DNA of 64,000 nt from positions 1 through 64,000 of the forward strand of contig NZ_NCSY01000011.1 of the NCBI RefSeq assembly GCF_002156875.1, given 5' to 3'. Both the position numbers and the translations under genes were made by a program. This document shows positions 24,986 through 34,255 of the stretch, piece after piece (positions within the stretch are counted from its first letter, which is position 1; every line of letters starts with the position of its first letter). Under the pieces are notes generated by a model that was given only the letters and a program-made list of their open reading frames with translations, did not search any database and was not told where the DNA came from. The DNA comes from Bacillus sp. EAC (lineage in GTDB: Bacteria > Bacillota > Bacilli > Bacillales > Bacillaceae_G).

Positions 24986-26914
24986 AAATGGTTCTACCGG
25001 TAAACTATTTACAACTTTTTCAAATGTTTCTTTTCTTAATTCATTTTCAATAAATAAGATGATTTTTCCTTTGTCTTCATGAGTTCTGATCAGACGCCCA
25101 ATCCCTTGTCGCAGTCTTAATAACATATATGGTTCATCAATATCATTATAAGGGTTCATTGCATGTTGTCTCTTTGATTGGAATACTGGATCATTCGGAG
25201 GAAATGGTAAAGAGTGTATAATAACTTGGCTTAAAGATTCCCTTTGAATATCTAGTCCTTCCCAAAGATGTACAGCACATAAAGAAGCATTTATATCATC
25301 TTGGAATTTTTGAACAAGTGAACTAATTTCTTCTTCACCTTCGAAATATAAATTAAATTGTAATTCTTCTACTTCAACTTGCTGTTTAAAACGATTCATC
25401 TCTTGTGTTGAATTAAATAAAATTAAAGAACTACCTTTATTTTCTTTTAATTCTAAAATGATCTTCTGATTCTTTTTATCAATTTCATTTTTATCATATT
25501 TAATCATATCTATTTTCATTTGTTCTTCATAATCAAATGGTGAATTTACTGAAAATGATAAATAATCATTAATACCTAAACTATTCGCAATATAATCAAA
25601 AGAACTGTTTTGTGAAAGAGTAGCAGATGAAAAAATAATCGGCATTTTTTGATTAAATACTTTTTCTTGTAAAAGTTCATTTACTGCTTTTGGCATAAGT
25701 ACTAATGTTAGTGCATTTTGGTTATATTCAATCCACTGAATTGCAGAAGACTCATTAATAAATAAATGTAGACAGCGCTCAATATCATCTAAATGTTCAT
25801 CAACAATATTCAGTTGGTATTCATCGATTGTATACATTTCACTCTCAAAGACTAATTCGTCTCCAATATTACTAATTTGAGCTCTTAAGCGTTTTGCTAA
25901 GTTTAATAATCTTTCATTCATGTTTAATTTAAAACGCTTAGAACCTGCAACCTCTTCACTGTTATTATCCATTTCATGAAAGAACTGATCGTATGTTTCT
26001 AATGTATCTTCAAGTAATTGTTGAAAACTTTCGCGTGTACCAGACTGCATTAAGAACGATAAAAATGTATTTAACGTTTCATGCTTTAATCGATAAGTTA
26101 AAGACTTTTGAGAAGCAAATTCCAATAAATGTCCTTCATCAAATACCACACAACTAGGATTAGGTAATAATGGTAATTGACCTTCTCGTTTTCGTGAATC
26201 TACTGTCCAAATATGTTCCATATAAAATTCTTGGGAACATACAATTAAATCGGTTGCTTTACGGTAATGTTCCCTAGATAGTGTTTGACCACATCGATGT
26301 CTTTGATCACAAGTTGAACAATCTTGGAAATAGTCATAAGAAATGGTATCCCATTCTTCATCAGTCAATTCTTTATATTCTCTACGATCACCATATGGTG
26401 TAAATTTTTGCAGTGTGCCATAATCATGAACGAAACTCGGTAAGTTTTCATAAACAGCTAACACTTGATCTGATGTAGTATCTTCTGTACGTTGTTGATC
26501 TAATTTTTTTAAACACAAATAATTTGTAGTAGATTTAGCTAAACGAACATCAATCGATAAATTCAATGCGTTCGATAATTTTTCAATGTCTCCGTTTTTC
26601 TTAACAAGTTGTTCAATTAATGATTCGTCTGCACAAGCGATTATTGCAGGCTTACCTGTATATCGTGCATAACATAAGCAATACAATAAATAGACAAATG
26701 TTTTCCCTGTGCCTACACCTGCTTCAGCAAAGATAACCTTCTTTTCTTTAAAAGCACGTTCAACTTGATATGCCATAAAAATTTGTTCGTCTCTTAACTC
26801 AAAGCCTGCTTCTGGTAATAGATCATAAAATACGTCACCAATCCACTCCCCAAGCTTGTCTATGAATTGATCTTGTTTTCCTACCTCAAAAGGCAATTTT
26901 GATGATTGATTCAT
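24968..26914 (-). CDS. ypvA: DinG/XPD-like ATP-dependent DNA helicase YpvA
   Basis: This superfamily 2 helicase has 648 residues from ATG 26914 (GGGGGT site); an upstream start at 26992 would add a spurious hydrophobic leader. The Walker A is EAGVGTGKT, the DEAH-type box is DEGH, and cysteines in YLCLKK and CSTCDQRHRC could hold the iron-sulfur cluster typical of XPD/DinG proteins. The C-terminal motif VI region reads RLRQGIGRLIRT. It unwinds DNA, probably in repair, and lacks the exonuclease domain found in DinG at 44598-47381. Confidence 0.88.
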   Translation of the reverse strand: MNQSSKLPFEVGKQDQFIDKLGEWIGDVFYDLLPEAGFELRDEQIFMAYQVERAFKEKKVIFAEAGVGTGKTFVYLLYCLCYARYTGKPAIIACADESLIEQLVKKNGDIEKLSNALNLSIDVRLAKSTTNYLCLKKLDQQRTEDTTSDQVLAVYENLPSFVHDYGTLQKFTPYGDRREYKELTDEEWDTISYDYFQDCSTCDQRHRCGQTLSREHYRKATDLIVCSQEFYMEHIWTVDSRKREGQLPLLPNPSCVVFDEGHLLEFASQKSLTYRLKHETLNTFLSFLMQSGTRESFQQLLEDTLETYDQFFHEMDNNSEEVAGSKRFKLNMNERLLNLAKRLRAQISNIGDELVFESEMYTIDEYQLNIVDEHLDDIERCLHLFINESSAIQWIEYNQNALTLVLMPKAVNELLQEKVFNQKMPIIFSSATLSQNSSFDYIANSLGINDYLSFSVNSPFDYEEQMKIDMIKYDKNEIDKKNQKIILELKENKGSSLILFNSTQEMNRFKQQVEVEELQFNLYFEGEEEISSLVQKFQDDINASLCAVHLWEGLDIQRESLSQVIIHSLPFPPNDPVFQSKRQHAMNPYNDIDEPYMLLRLRQGIGRLIRTHEDKGKIILFIENELRKETFEKVVNSLPVEPFKKASI

Positions 26915-27111
26915 TGCTACCCCCAAAAATAAAAAATTAAAAAGAAAAAGTCCTCTCTTGAGAACTTTAAAATTACGAAATATATCGTTCACATATGAAG
27001 TTTAATTATAGTCTCTAAACGCTATCATACAAAAAAATCTAAGAAAGTACAATAGATAGGAAAGTGACTACTTCATTTTTTCAATTCCATCTCACTAAAT
27101 CGCACTTCATA

Positions 27112-28050
27112 CTATTCTTTTATTTCCTGAATTAGACCTTCCTTTAATTGCTTTTCAACAATCAATTGTGATTTCAAAGCCTCCTCACCGTCAACGGTCG
27201 GTTTTTCATCACTATGAATGCAATTTATAAAATGATGTACACAATCTTCGAAACCTCTTTGCTTTAATGTAGACTCCCATGATCCTGGAAATGATTTAAT
27301 AACATTGTCATTAGCTTCAATTTCCATTGAATTCATATTCTTTACTCTAATTATTGATCCATCTGTAATCAATTCTAATTTTTCCAGATTCGTTCCCGCT
27401 TTTCGATGCATCTCTGTATTCAATGTGAAACCGTTAGACGATTCATATACATGGCTTGCATACATAAGTGAATTATCATTATTAATTTTTAATTTGCCAT
27501 AAACAGTACTTAATTCTCCATTTGCTAACCATCTAACCGTATCAACTAGATGTAAATAATCATCTAACATCGTAAATTCAAATGATTGTGGACCTATGCT
27601 ATTCGTTCGATGCTTTTCAAATCTTATAGACGCAATATTTTTTGCATTTTCCTTAGCTTGAATATACATTGGACTAAATCGACGGTTAAACCCAACCATT
27701 AATTTTCGACTTTTTCGAATACTTAACTCAACTAATTTCTCTGCTTCTGTAACACTTGATGCTAGTGGTTTATCAACATATACATCTTTCCCTAATGATA
27801 ACAGTAAAGATACAACTTCATAATGTGTACTAGTAGCACTATGAACAAATACTGCATCACAATGATCCGCAAGTTTTTCGATACTATCAAAATCCGGAAT
27901 TCGATATTGTGAGCATATCGCTTTACGTTTATCTTTACTTGGAGAAAAAGCTCCTTCAAAGCTCCAGTTTGTTTCTTTCGAAAGTATAGGTAAATAAGCT
28001 TTTTGAGCTATATTACCTAATCCGACCATACCAATACGAGGTTTCTTCAT
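27112..28050 (-). CDS. Gfo/Idh/MocA-family oxidoreductase
   Basis: The protein has 312 residues. The N-terminal NAD(P)-binding motif is GMVGLGNIAQKAYLP, and the catalytic lysine is in YVDKPLAS (near 93-100), the EKP-type motif of the family. A C-terminal beta-sheet domain starts after MVGFNRRFSPMY. Members oxidise or reduce sugars and related alcohols; the substrate is unknown. ATG 28050 follows AAGGGAGAT. It is a single gene with no sugar-uptake genes nearby. Confidence 0.82.
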   Translation of the reverse strand: MKKPRIGMVGLGNIAQKAYLPILSKETNWSFEGAFSPSKDKRKAICSQYRIPDFDSIEKLADHCDAVFVHSATSTHYEVVSLLLSLGKDVYVDKPLASSVTEAEKLVELSIRKSRKLMVGFNRRFSPMYIQAKENAKNIASIRFEKHRTNSIGPQSFEFTMLDDYLHLVDTVRWLANGELSTVYGKLKINNDNSLMYASHVYESSNGFTLNTEMHRKAGTNLEKLELITDGSIIRVKNMNSMEIEANDNVIKSFPGSWESTLKQRGFEDCVHHFINCIHSDEKPTVDGEEALKSQLIVEKQLKEGLIQEIKE

Positions 28051-28223
28051 GAATATCTCCCTTTACATAATTTTTCCTTACTGACATTTTAACAAATAAA
28101 CTAATAGTCCAATATATTAAACCCTCACAAATACAAATGAAAATTAAATATTAACTCAATGAAATTGGGAAAACTAATAAACATGTATTAACCACACTAA
28201 TAATTATTCGGGAGAGGATTAGC

Positions 28224-28442
28224 ATGTATTTGTATTCACTTATTCAATCTAATTTTGACACGAACGATGACTTAAGTGTTGTAAGAGATCTTTATTTATT
28301 ACAACACGAGAAAAATTTTTCAAAAGAAGAGTTTCATGACATGGTTACACAATATAAAAGTAGAGCTGAAACAAATTGGCATGTAGCAAATCTACTCGAA
28401 AAGAATCATGGATTTAGAATTGTTCCTGCTATAAATTTATAA
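28224..28442 (+). CDS. Hypothetical protein, 72 aa
   Basis: ATG 28224 follows GGGAGAGG at good spacing and the gene is closed by its own terminator, so it is probably real. The product is soluble and acidic-to-neutral, with helices around VVRDLYLLQHEKNFSKEEF and WHVANLLEKNHGF. I do not recognise a family. It lies alone on the plus strand, convergent with ypsC. Confidence 0.55.
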   Translation: MYLYSLIQSNFDTNDDLSVVRDLYLLQHEKNFSKEEFHDMVTQYKSRAETNWHVANLLEKNHGFRIVPAINL

Positions 28443-28451
28443 AATTAATTA

Positions 28452-28487
28452 AAAAAGTACTAATTAAATGTCTAATTAGTACCTTTT
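28452..28487. terminator. Bidirectional terminator
   Basis: GTACTAATTA pairs with TAATTAGTAC, flanked by A and T runs. It lies between the convergent 72-residue gene and ypsC. Confidence 0.85.
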
Positions 28488-28492
28488 TCAAA

Positions 28493-29647
28493 TCAATTCT
28501 CTTCAGTATTTCTCGGCGGACGCTTCCCAAAATATTGATAATAGTCCGTTTTAATAAATCCGTTAAATAATTTTCGTTTTTTCGTTGCAGGTTTACCGTA
28601 AAATTGTTCAAACCCTTCATGGCTTGTTAAAACATACGTCGACCAAGTATCTAGTTTCGTAAATACGCTACCCATATCAGTATATAATTTTTCAACATAC
28701 GGTCGATCATTTAATCGTTCTCCATAAGGAGGGTTCGTTACAACATAACCATAATCAAGCCTTGTCGTAAAATCTTTTACCTGCATTTGTTTAAATGATA
28801 TTGAGTCTGATAATCCAATTTCATCTGCATTCGCTTTGGAAACATGAATCATACGGTGATCAATATCAGAACCGATAATTTCTAATTTTTGATCATAATT
28901 AGCTAAATCCTCAGCTTCTTGTCTTGCTTCATCCCAACGTTTTTTACCAATCCAATGCCATTCTTCAGATGCAAAACTTCTAAACGAACCTGGAGCTATA
29001 TTTTGACCAATTAACGCTGCTTCGATAGGTATTGTACCAGATCCACAAAATGGATCAACAAATGGTAAATCGGCATTCCAATTAGTAAGTAGTATTAATG
29101 AAGCTGCTAGTGTTTCTTTTAAAGGTGCTTCACCTTGTTCTACACGGTAGCCCCTTTTATGTAATCCTTCACGACCAGTTGTATCAATCGTTAATGTAAC
29201 AATATCTTTTAAAATTGAAACTTCTACACGGAATAATGGACCATCTTCAACTAACATACCTTGAACATTTTGAATCGTTTTTAATTTATCAACAATCGCT
29301 TTTTTTACAATCGCCTGACAATCTGATACAGAAAATAATTTAGATTTTTGAGATTTACCAGTAACAGGAAATTGACCATTTCTTGGAATAAATTTATGCC
29401 ATGGCAAAGCTTTTGTTTTTTCAAATAATTCATCAAATGAAGTTGCTTTAAATTCACCTACTCGAAGTTTTACTCGATCGGCTGTTCTTAACCATAAATT
29501 AGCTTTTACAATTCCATCTTCATCAGCTTTAAATAATACTCGACTGTTTTCAACTTGAACGTCTTCAAACCCTAAGCTTTTAACTTCTCTAGCAACTAAT
29601 GCTTCGATCCCCATAGCAGCAGTTGCAATCAATGTGTATTTTGACAA
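28493..29647 (-). CDS. ypsC: THUMP-domain 23S rRNA methyltransferase YpsC (RlmL-like)
   Basis: The start TTG 29647 follows AGGTGG and gives MSKYTLIATAAMGIEALVAR, aligning with the B. subtilis start as remembered; GTG 29656 overlaps the ribosome site. At 384 residues it has an N-terminal THUMP domain and a Rossmann methyltransferase. The SAM loop is DPFCGSGTIPIEAAL, and NPPYGERL is the N6/N2 base-methylation motif. By homology to RlmL it makes m2G in 23S rRNA. It lies directly downstream of rnpB. Confidence 0.88.
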   Translation of the reverse strand: MSKYTLIATAAMGIEALVAREVKSLGFEDVQVENSRVLFKADEDGIVKANLWLRTADRVKLRVGEFKATSFDELFEKTKALPWHKFIPRNGQFPVTGKSQKSKLFSVSDCQAIVKKAIVDKLKTIQNVQGMLVEDGPLFRVEVSILKDIVTLTIDTTGREGLHKRGYRVEQGEAPLKETLAASLILLTNWNADLPFVDPFCGSGTIPIEAALIGQNIAPGSFRSFASEEWHWIGKKRWDEARQEAEDLANYDQKLEIIGSDIDHRMIHVSKANADEIGLSDSISFKQMQVKDFTTRLDYGYVVTNPPYGERLNDRPYVEKLYTDMGSVFTKLDTWSTYVLTSHEGFEQFYGKPATKKRKLFNGFIKTDYYQYFGKRPPRNTEEN

Positions 29648-29753
29648 TTTTTCCACCTATCTCATTCTAAAAAAGAATGTACTTTTCCTTATTATTTTCA
29701 TACTTAAATTCATTTCTTAATTTCATTATTAACAAATTTCGTCAAAATTACAA

Positions 29754-29780
29754 AAAACTCTCCAATGAATAGAGAGTTTT
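29754..29780 (-). terminator. Terminator of rnpB
   Basis: AAAACTCTC pairs with GAGAGTTTT around a 9-nt loop, followed on the minus strand by TTTTTTGTAATTTT. It lies just after the RNase P RNA. Confidence 0.9.
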
Positions 29781-29800
29781 TAACAGTTTCATCATTTCAT

Positions 29801-30196
29801 ATGTTCTGTAAGCCATGTTCTGTTCCTACGTACTACAAACGGCTATAAGCCTCGTACAAAAGGTGGTAATCATCTATCTACAGAATAATCTGTCCCTTTC
29901 TTAGTTCAATTCCTTCGAAAGGATTCCCCTACCATAATTTGGGTTTCTCGCTCGTGGGGTTTACCGCGTTCCACTCCTCTCATTTCTTCGAGGACTACGT
30001 CACTGTGGCACTTTAAAGGTAGTAGAGCCATATCCAAAGGACTTAGGCCCGTTCCCTGCCGTTAGCTTTTGACAGCTACCCTATCTTATGACTTCGATAG
30101 GCACGAACACTACAGCCATCTCAGGTCTGTGCGAGCATGGACTTTCCTCAACAACGTCATGCGTTGCAGCGATTACCCGAACATAATGAAACGAAC
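29801..30196 (-). ncRNA. rnpB: RNase P RNA, Bacillus (B) type
   Basis: Read leftwards, the sequence matches the B. subtilis RNase P RNA along its whole length. Conserved blocks include GTTCGGGTAATCGCTGC, GAGGAAAGTCCATGCTCGCA, GTAGTGTTCGTGCCTA, GTGCCACAGTGACG, GTGGAACGCGGTAAACCCC and TGTAGATAGATGATT, ending TGGCTTACAGAACAT. It is the catalytic RNA that trims tRNA 5' leaders, working with RnpA. Length is about 396 nt (B. subtilis about 401). It stands between gpsB and ypsC as in other Bacillus. Confidence 0.97.
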
Positions 30197-30203
30197 ATTA
30201 ATT

Positions 30204-30232
30204 AGTATAGTAAATTCTACTTTAGTTTGCAA
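30204..30232 (-). promoter_or_regulatory. SigA-type promoter of rnpB
   Basis: TTGCAA (30227-30232), 17 bp and TATACT (30204-30209) on the minus strand put the start at 30196-30198, matching the expected RNA 5' end. Confidence 0.75.
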
Positions 30233-30262
30233 TGCTTTCTTAAAATATAATTCTAATTAAAA

Positions 30263-30562
30263 TTATTCGAATAGTTTACTACCAAATACTTGTTTTTCCA
30301 AATTAGATAATCTTTTTAGAATATCAGTATTCGTATTATTAAAAGGTGAAACTGTACTTTTTTGATTTTGATCTTCTAATAATTTTTTAAACTTTGCATT
30401 TTCTTGTTGTAGGGCTACTATTTGATTTTGAAACGATTCATAATCCTTAATAATGGTATCTAAGTATTGATCCACTTCTTCTTGATTATACCCGCGCATA
30501 GATACTTTAAACTCTTTGTTTAGGATATCTTTAATACTTAGTTTAATTTTTATTGATTCCAT
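30263..30562 (-). CDS. gpsB: Cell-cycle protein GpsB
   Basis: This DivIVA-like protein has 99 residues from ATG 30562, with GGGGTG upstream. The N-terminal membrane- and partner-binding part is [21 protein letters not shown]; a coiled coil follows, and the conserved C-terminal end [17 protein letters not shown] forms the trimer. GpsB moves penicillin-binding protein 1 (encoded by ponA in this window) between septum and side wall. It lies between ypsA and rnpB, the usual order. Confidence 0.95.
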   Translation of the reverse strand: MESIKIKLSIKDILNKEFKVSMRGYNQEEVDQYLDTIIKDYESFQNQIVALQQENAKFKKLLEDQNQKSTVSPFNNTNTDILKRLSNLEKQVFGSKLFE

Positions 30563-30638
30563 GTGTGTCACCCCAAAACATTTAGAAATATTTACCTTCT
30601 ATTGTTCCAAAGACTTTATAAATTGTCAATTATCTATT

Positions 30639-31208
30639 CTATAATTCCCTATAATCTTCCTTGTCATTCTCAAATGATTCCTCAGCAATCACTTGTAAAT
30701 CATCAAATGTAATTAATTCGATGGAATAGCTAGTTTGTTCCTGTTTTTTTAACGCAAGCTCATATAAAAATTTTGGAGAGCCCTCTTTTTCTGTATCATA
30801 AAGTAAAATACAACCATTACTTTTACTGATCAAAAATTCATTTCTAGCTTTTAATTGTAACGGAGATTCATACGGTTTTCTAGATATCGAATCGACATGA
30901 TCTGCTCCAATTAAGATTTCTTCATAATATGTTTTATTCGTTTCGTTCCAATTTTTTTCTTGGTCTTCATAAGGTGTAAAAATCCCTAGTTTCAACTCAG
31001 GAAACTCACTTTGAAGTTCAAATACTACTTCAGCAGACCATAATTCAGTCCCCATTTGACCCGAAATAATAATCCACTCTAAACCTTCATAAATATGTGT
31101 TTCTATTTTGTTTTTTATTGCATTCTTTATGTAATTTACAGCATCATGTTTGTTTGAATATATACCTAATTCAAAAGATTTGTATCCCGAGACAAGTAAT
31201 ACTTTCAT
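30639..31208 (-). CDS. ypsA: SLOG-domain protein YpsA (DUF1273)
   Basis: The 189-residue product has the Rossmann-like SLOG fold with the nucleotide-binding GYKSFELGIY start and SGQMGTELWSAEVVFEL near residue 50. YpsA has been linked to cell division and to NAD/ADP-ribose-type ligands; its chemistry is unresolved. It sits upstream of gpsB, and both are cell-division linked. ATG 31208 follows GAGGA. Confidence 0.88.
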   Translation of the reverse strand: MKVLLVSGYKSFELGIYSNKHDAVNYIKNAIKNKIETHIYEGLEWIIISGQMGTELWSAEVVFELQSEFPELKLGIFTPYEDQEKNWNETNKTYYEEILIGADHVDSISRKPYESPLQLKARNEFLISKSNGCILLYDTEKEGSPKFLYELALKKQEQTSYSIELITFDDLQVIAEESFENDKEDYREL

Positions 31209-31224
31209 AGGGTCCTCACATTAA

Positions 31225-31254
31225 ATAGGAAGAACTATCATTAGTTCTCCCTAT
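31225..31254. other. Perfect-stem hairpin in the ypsA leader
   Basis: ATAGGAAGAACTA pairs with TAGTTCTCCCTAT (one mismatch) around a 4-nt loop, immediately upstream of ypsA. Its rightward T-run is weak (CTACTTTTT). It may be a leader structure or a terminator of an unseen rightward RNA. Confidence 0.4.
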
Positions 31255-31928
31255 CTACTTTTTGACAGATTTGTTAGTTTCATTGTAAATAAAAGTTAGT
31301 TTGAGTTGTTATATTGCAAAATATATTACGAAATGAAAAGCTATATTAAATGTAGAATATATTATTGAGGTAAACTTTACATTTTATGATTAACATTTAT
31401 CAGTAGAATTCAACTTCAGTGGGTGTCAAACTAATTATTTCAAGTAATTGAAGCTCTTTGAGGGATTAAGCATTCTTTTAAAGCAGGTGTTTTAATACCT
31501 CTTTTTGTTCATTCAATTATATTTTTAAATATAATTTGTTCTACTGTTCGATTAAAGACAATTGATGCAGTTTACAATGATGTATTTCTATATCTAATCC
31601 TTATCCAAGAATCATATATAATGCTTGCTTAAAACTTGTAAAAATAATAAGTGTCAGTGTTAAAGTGACAAAAAATAAAAAAAGTATCGTGTTTTTCAAT
31701 CCTTCTCTCTCCATTATCTCAATTTTTCTTGAATGTCAACATTTTTAATTTTAAAAGGTTTGTACAAATTTCACAACTATAAAATGATTCAAATATAAAA
31801 GTTTAAATATTTTGACATTTAACGATGTGATACAAACGTTGCCGAATGGCTTATATTCCTTTAAAATGAATATTGAAACCGGTTTATTTACCAAAAATGT
31901 AAATATATAGCTATACAAGGAGTATATA
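31255..31928. other. Gap of about 670 bp with only weak open frames
   Basis: There is no firm gene. A rightward frame without a start codon runs about 31456-31629 (...GVLIPLFVHSIIFLNIICS), and a short hydrophobic minus-strand frame overlaps it. A possible promoter for the GntR gene, TTGCCG-N17-TAAAAT, lies near 31838-31866. Confidence 0.3.
31601..31714 (-). CDS. Possible 37-residue membrane peptide
   Basis: ATG 31714 to TAA 31601 encodes MEREGLKNTILFLFFVTLTL followed by TLIIFTSFKQALYMILG: a charged start, one clear membrane helix and an amphipathic tail. A TTGACA lies about 25 bases upstream but its -10 is poorly spaced, and the ribosome site is weak (GAGATA). It could be chance in AT-rich DNA. 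I give it as a candidate only. Confidence 0.28.
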   Translation of the reverse strand: MEREGLKNTILFLFFVTLTLTLIIFTSFKQALYMILG

Positions 31929-32657
31929 ATGATTAACAAAAATTCACCTATTCCAATCTATCATCAATTATTAGAATATATAAAAACAAAAATTACATCT
32001 GGGGAATATCCAGCGGATGAATTAATCCCATCAGAAAGAGAGTTTTCTGAAAAATTCCAAATATCTCGTATGACAGTACGACAGGCATTAAATAATTTAG
32101 TGCAAGATGGATTTGTCTATCGCCAAAAAGGAAAAGGTACATTTGTTAGTCGACAAAAAGTTGAAAAAAAGATTAGCAGATTAAATAGCTATACGGAAGA
32201 AATGATTGAAAGAGGTTTAAAACCAAGTAGTAAGTTAATTGAATTTGAAATCACATATTCTGATCCAACATTAGCGAGTATTCTTAAAATTAATGAATCT
32301 GATTCGATTTATAGAATTAAACGAGTTCGATTAGCCGATTCCAAGCCGATGTCAATTGAAAGCATTTTCGTTCCATGTGATATCGCACCTAACTTAAGTA
32401 AAAGTATACTTGAAAAATCATTTTATGATTATGTTATTTCAAACATTCCGGATCCAATACAATATGCCGATCAGTCCATCCAAGCTAGATTAGCAACTGA
32501 AAGCGAAGCAAAATTATTAGAAATTCCAATTAACTCACCTGTATTATCAATTGATCGTACAACTTATTTACGAAGTGGTAAAGTTCTTGAACATGAATTA
32601 ACTGTTTATCGAGCTGACCGCTATAAGCTCGTTCACTCTTTATCTAGAAATGAATAA
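31929..32657 (+). CDS. GntR-family regulator, HutC type
   Basis: The product has 242 residues. The N-terminal winged helix contains IPIYHQLLEYIKTKITSGEY, LIPSEREFSEKFQISRMTVR and GKGTFVS. The C-terminal UTRA effector domain (residues about 95-240) resembles NagR/YvoA, which binds GlcN-6-P-like sugars. No sugar-use genes adjoin, so its targets are elsewhere or it is an orphan. AAGGAG precedes ATG 31929, and a strong terminator overlaps the stop codon. Confidence 0.85.
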   Translation: MINKNSPIPIYHQLLEYIKTKITSGEYPADELIPSEREFSEKFQISRMTVRQALNNLVQDGFVYRQKGKGTFVSRQKVEKKISRLNSYTEEMIERGLKPSSKLIEFEITYSDPTLASILKINESDSIYRIKRVRLADSKPMSIESIFVPCDIAPNLSKSILEKSFYDYVISNIPDPIQYADQSIQARLATESEAKLLEIPINSPVLSIDRTTYLRSGKVLEHELTVYRADRYKLVHSLSRNE

Positions 32658-32684
32658 CAAGCCAGGTTTTCCTGGCTTGTTATT
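32653..32684 (+). terminator. Terminator of the GntR gene
   Basis: AATAACAAGCCAGG pairs exactly with CCTGGCTTGTTATT around a TTTT loop, followed by TTATTTT. The stop codon lies within the first arm. Confidence 0.9.
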
Positions 32685-32703
32685 TTATTTTAATAATAAG
32701 TTG

Positions 32704-33540
32704 TTATTTAAAGAAAACTCCGATTTGTTTAAATATGCCTCCAACTTGATTCATTGTGTTCATCATTTGCCCTGCTGTTGACATCATCTTAGGAACGTCA
32801 TATGATCCAGAGCTATTTTTAAACTGATTTAATAATGATGATATTTGAAAACTTTGTGTGTTGCTTGATTGTTGATTTAACTGCTTAGGTTGTGTTGGAT
32901 AAGGTGTACTCGGAGCAAACATGGCTGGAGCAGAGAATGGCCCTGATCCAGTTTGACCACCTTGCATCATTTGTGCCTGTGGGTGTCCAGGATATCCTTG
33001 ATAATTTTGTACAGGGGCTCCTTGATAATTTAAATGCGTTCCAGGATTGGTGGGTCCCATTTGGTAATAAGGATTTTGATTTTGCATCACACCGTTTTGT
33101 CCATAGCCAGAAATCCCTTCAGTTTGAGGATTAAATAGATACGTTGGATAGTTCTGTAACTGACTTGTTTGAGGGGCTTGATAACTCATCTGTTGCCCTG
33201 GATAATACTCATACGGATTTGACATCATTGTGCCCCCTTCGCCTCCATTCGTAAATTGCCCCTCAACTTGCTGACCCATTGTTGTTGTTGGATTTCCATA
33301 AGGAGATGATTCCATCATTTGAACTGATTGTGGTGGCTGAATAGTATGTGCTGGTTGAATTTGAGACTGAGTTGGATTTTGTGGAAATGGTTGGATGACG
33401 TTTCCATAATACCTGGACATTTCATTTTGAAATTGATTATTTTCATGAAAATTAAAGGTATTGTCATGCAACTGATTTTGATTTCTAAACCAGTCAAAAC
33501 TGTTATCTATTTGATTTGGTGGAAACATTTGATGTTTCAT
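32704..33540 (-). CDS. yppG: YppG-family protein (spore-coat-like, Q/N/P-rich)
   Basis: The 278 residues form a low-complexity N-terminal region rich in Q, N, P, Y and M (about 1-215) and the conserved YppG domain at the end, ISSLLNQFKNSSGSYDVPKM then MSTAGQMMNTMNQVGGIFK. B. subtilis YppG is much shorter (about 125), so the repeat-like part is expanded here. YppG-type proteins have been associated with spores; the role is not defined. The site is GGTGTGAG. Confidence 0.82.
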   Translation of the reverse strand: MKHQMFPPNQIDNSFDWFRNQNQLHDNTFNFHENNQFQNEMSRYYGNVIQPFPQNPTQSQIQPAHTIQPPQSVQMMESSPYGNPTTTMGQQVEGQFTNGGEGGTMMSNPYEYYPGQQMSYQAPQTSQLQNYPTYLFNPQTEGISGYGQNGVMQNQNPYYQMGPTNPGTHLNYQGAPVQNYQGYPGHPQAQMMQGGQTGSGPFSAPAMFAPSTPYPTQPKQLNQQSSNTQSFQISSLLNQFKNSSGSYDVPKMMSTAGQMMNTMNQVGGIFKQIGVFFK

Positions 33541-33741
33541 TTTCTCACACCCATTTTTTTCTTTTATATAAGGATATGATGTAAATGCCTAATCTGTTAC
33601 ACAAAAAACTCTTACTCTAGATAGATGTCAATATATGTCGGAAGTTTAAATTTTTAAAAAAATTAAAATCTTAAATATTTATGATACATTTTAAATAGTT
33701 AAACAAGTATTTTATTTAATTTTCATGTTGGAGGGGTAATA

Positions 33742-33921
33742 ATGACACTACTAGAATTGAAAAATAAGTTTATTTCATTAAAGAGCTTTGAACCAACAGA
33801 TCTTAATCAATTAATGGACTTTTTACAACAAAATTACCTAAACGGTGAAGTAACAATTCAACACTATCGAGAATTAATAAAAGAGCTTGAACTATTTGGC
33901 GCAAATAAACCTGTTTGTTGA
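33742..33921 (+). CDS. yppF: YppF family protein
   Basis: This small gene of 59 codons starts at ATG 33742 behind GGAGGGG. The product, MTLLELKNKFISLKSFEPTD then LNQLMDFLQQNYLNGEVTIQ, ends in HYRELIKELELFGANKPVC. This resembles the helical YppF family (EYRxxVRELE-type core). Its function is unknown. It has its own terminator and stands in the ypp cluster between yppG and the yppD-like gene, as expected. Confidence 0.75.
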   Translation: MTLLELKNKFISLKSFEPTDLNQLMDFLQQNYLNGEVTIQHYRELIKELELFGANKPVC

Positions 33922-33938
33922 ACAAAACTAATAAATAA

Positions 33939-33988
33939 AAATAAAGCGATGCACTTTCACTTATTTGTAAAAGTGCATCGCTTTATTT
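33939..33988. terminator. Bidirectional terminator
   Basis: AAATAAAGCGATGCACTTT pairs with AAAGTGCATCGCTTTATTT around a 12-nt loop. It lies between convergent yppF and the yppD-like gene. Confidence 0.92.
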
Positions 33989-34003
33989 ATTGTAAAGTAT
34001 CAT

Positions 34004-34255
34004 TTATAAATTAAACGCTAATTTTCTACCTAATAATGGTGTCGAAGTAAAAATCCCACCTTCATTTGCTTCATTTACTTTCTTTTCAAAATGGTGAAGA
34101 TGAACATTAGTTGACTGTATCTTACTTAATAGTGAGTTTTTTTCTTCTTCACATTTTTGATTCATTCTTAAAGCTAAAGAGTGTTCAATAAATTCAACCT
34201 CATTTAAAAATTCATCAATTGCTCGAAAAAAATCTACTCTTTGGATTAACTCCAT
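34004..34255 (-). CDS. Small helical protein, YppD-like by position
   Basis: ATG 34255 with GAGGGG upstream gives 83 residues; an earlier in-frame TTG at 34264 is less well spaced. The product is helical: DFFRAIDEFLNEVEFIEHSL, a charged coiled-coil middle, and a basic end GRKLAFNL. Position in the ypp cluster and this layout suggest YppD, but I cannot confirm the match. No function is known. Confidence 0.5.
   Translation of the reverse strand: MELIQRVDFFRAIDEFLNEVEFIEHSLALRMNQKCEEEKNSLLSKIQSTNVHLHHFEKKVNEANEGGIFTSTPLLGRKLAFNL

Noticed and set aside
30069-30260. 63-codon plus-strand frame
   Set aside because: It lies inside the RNase P RNA gene, on the opposite strand, and is explained by the RNA.
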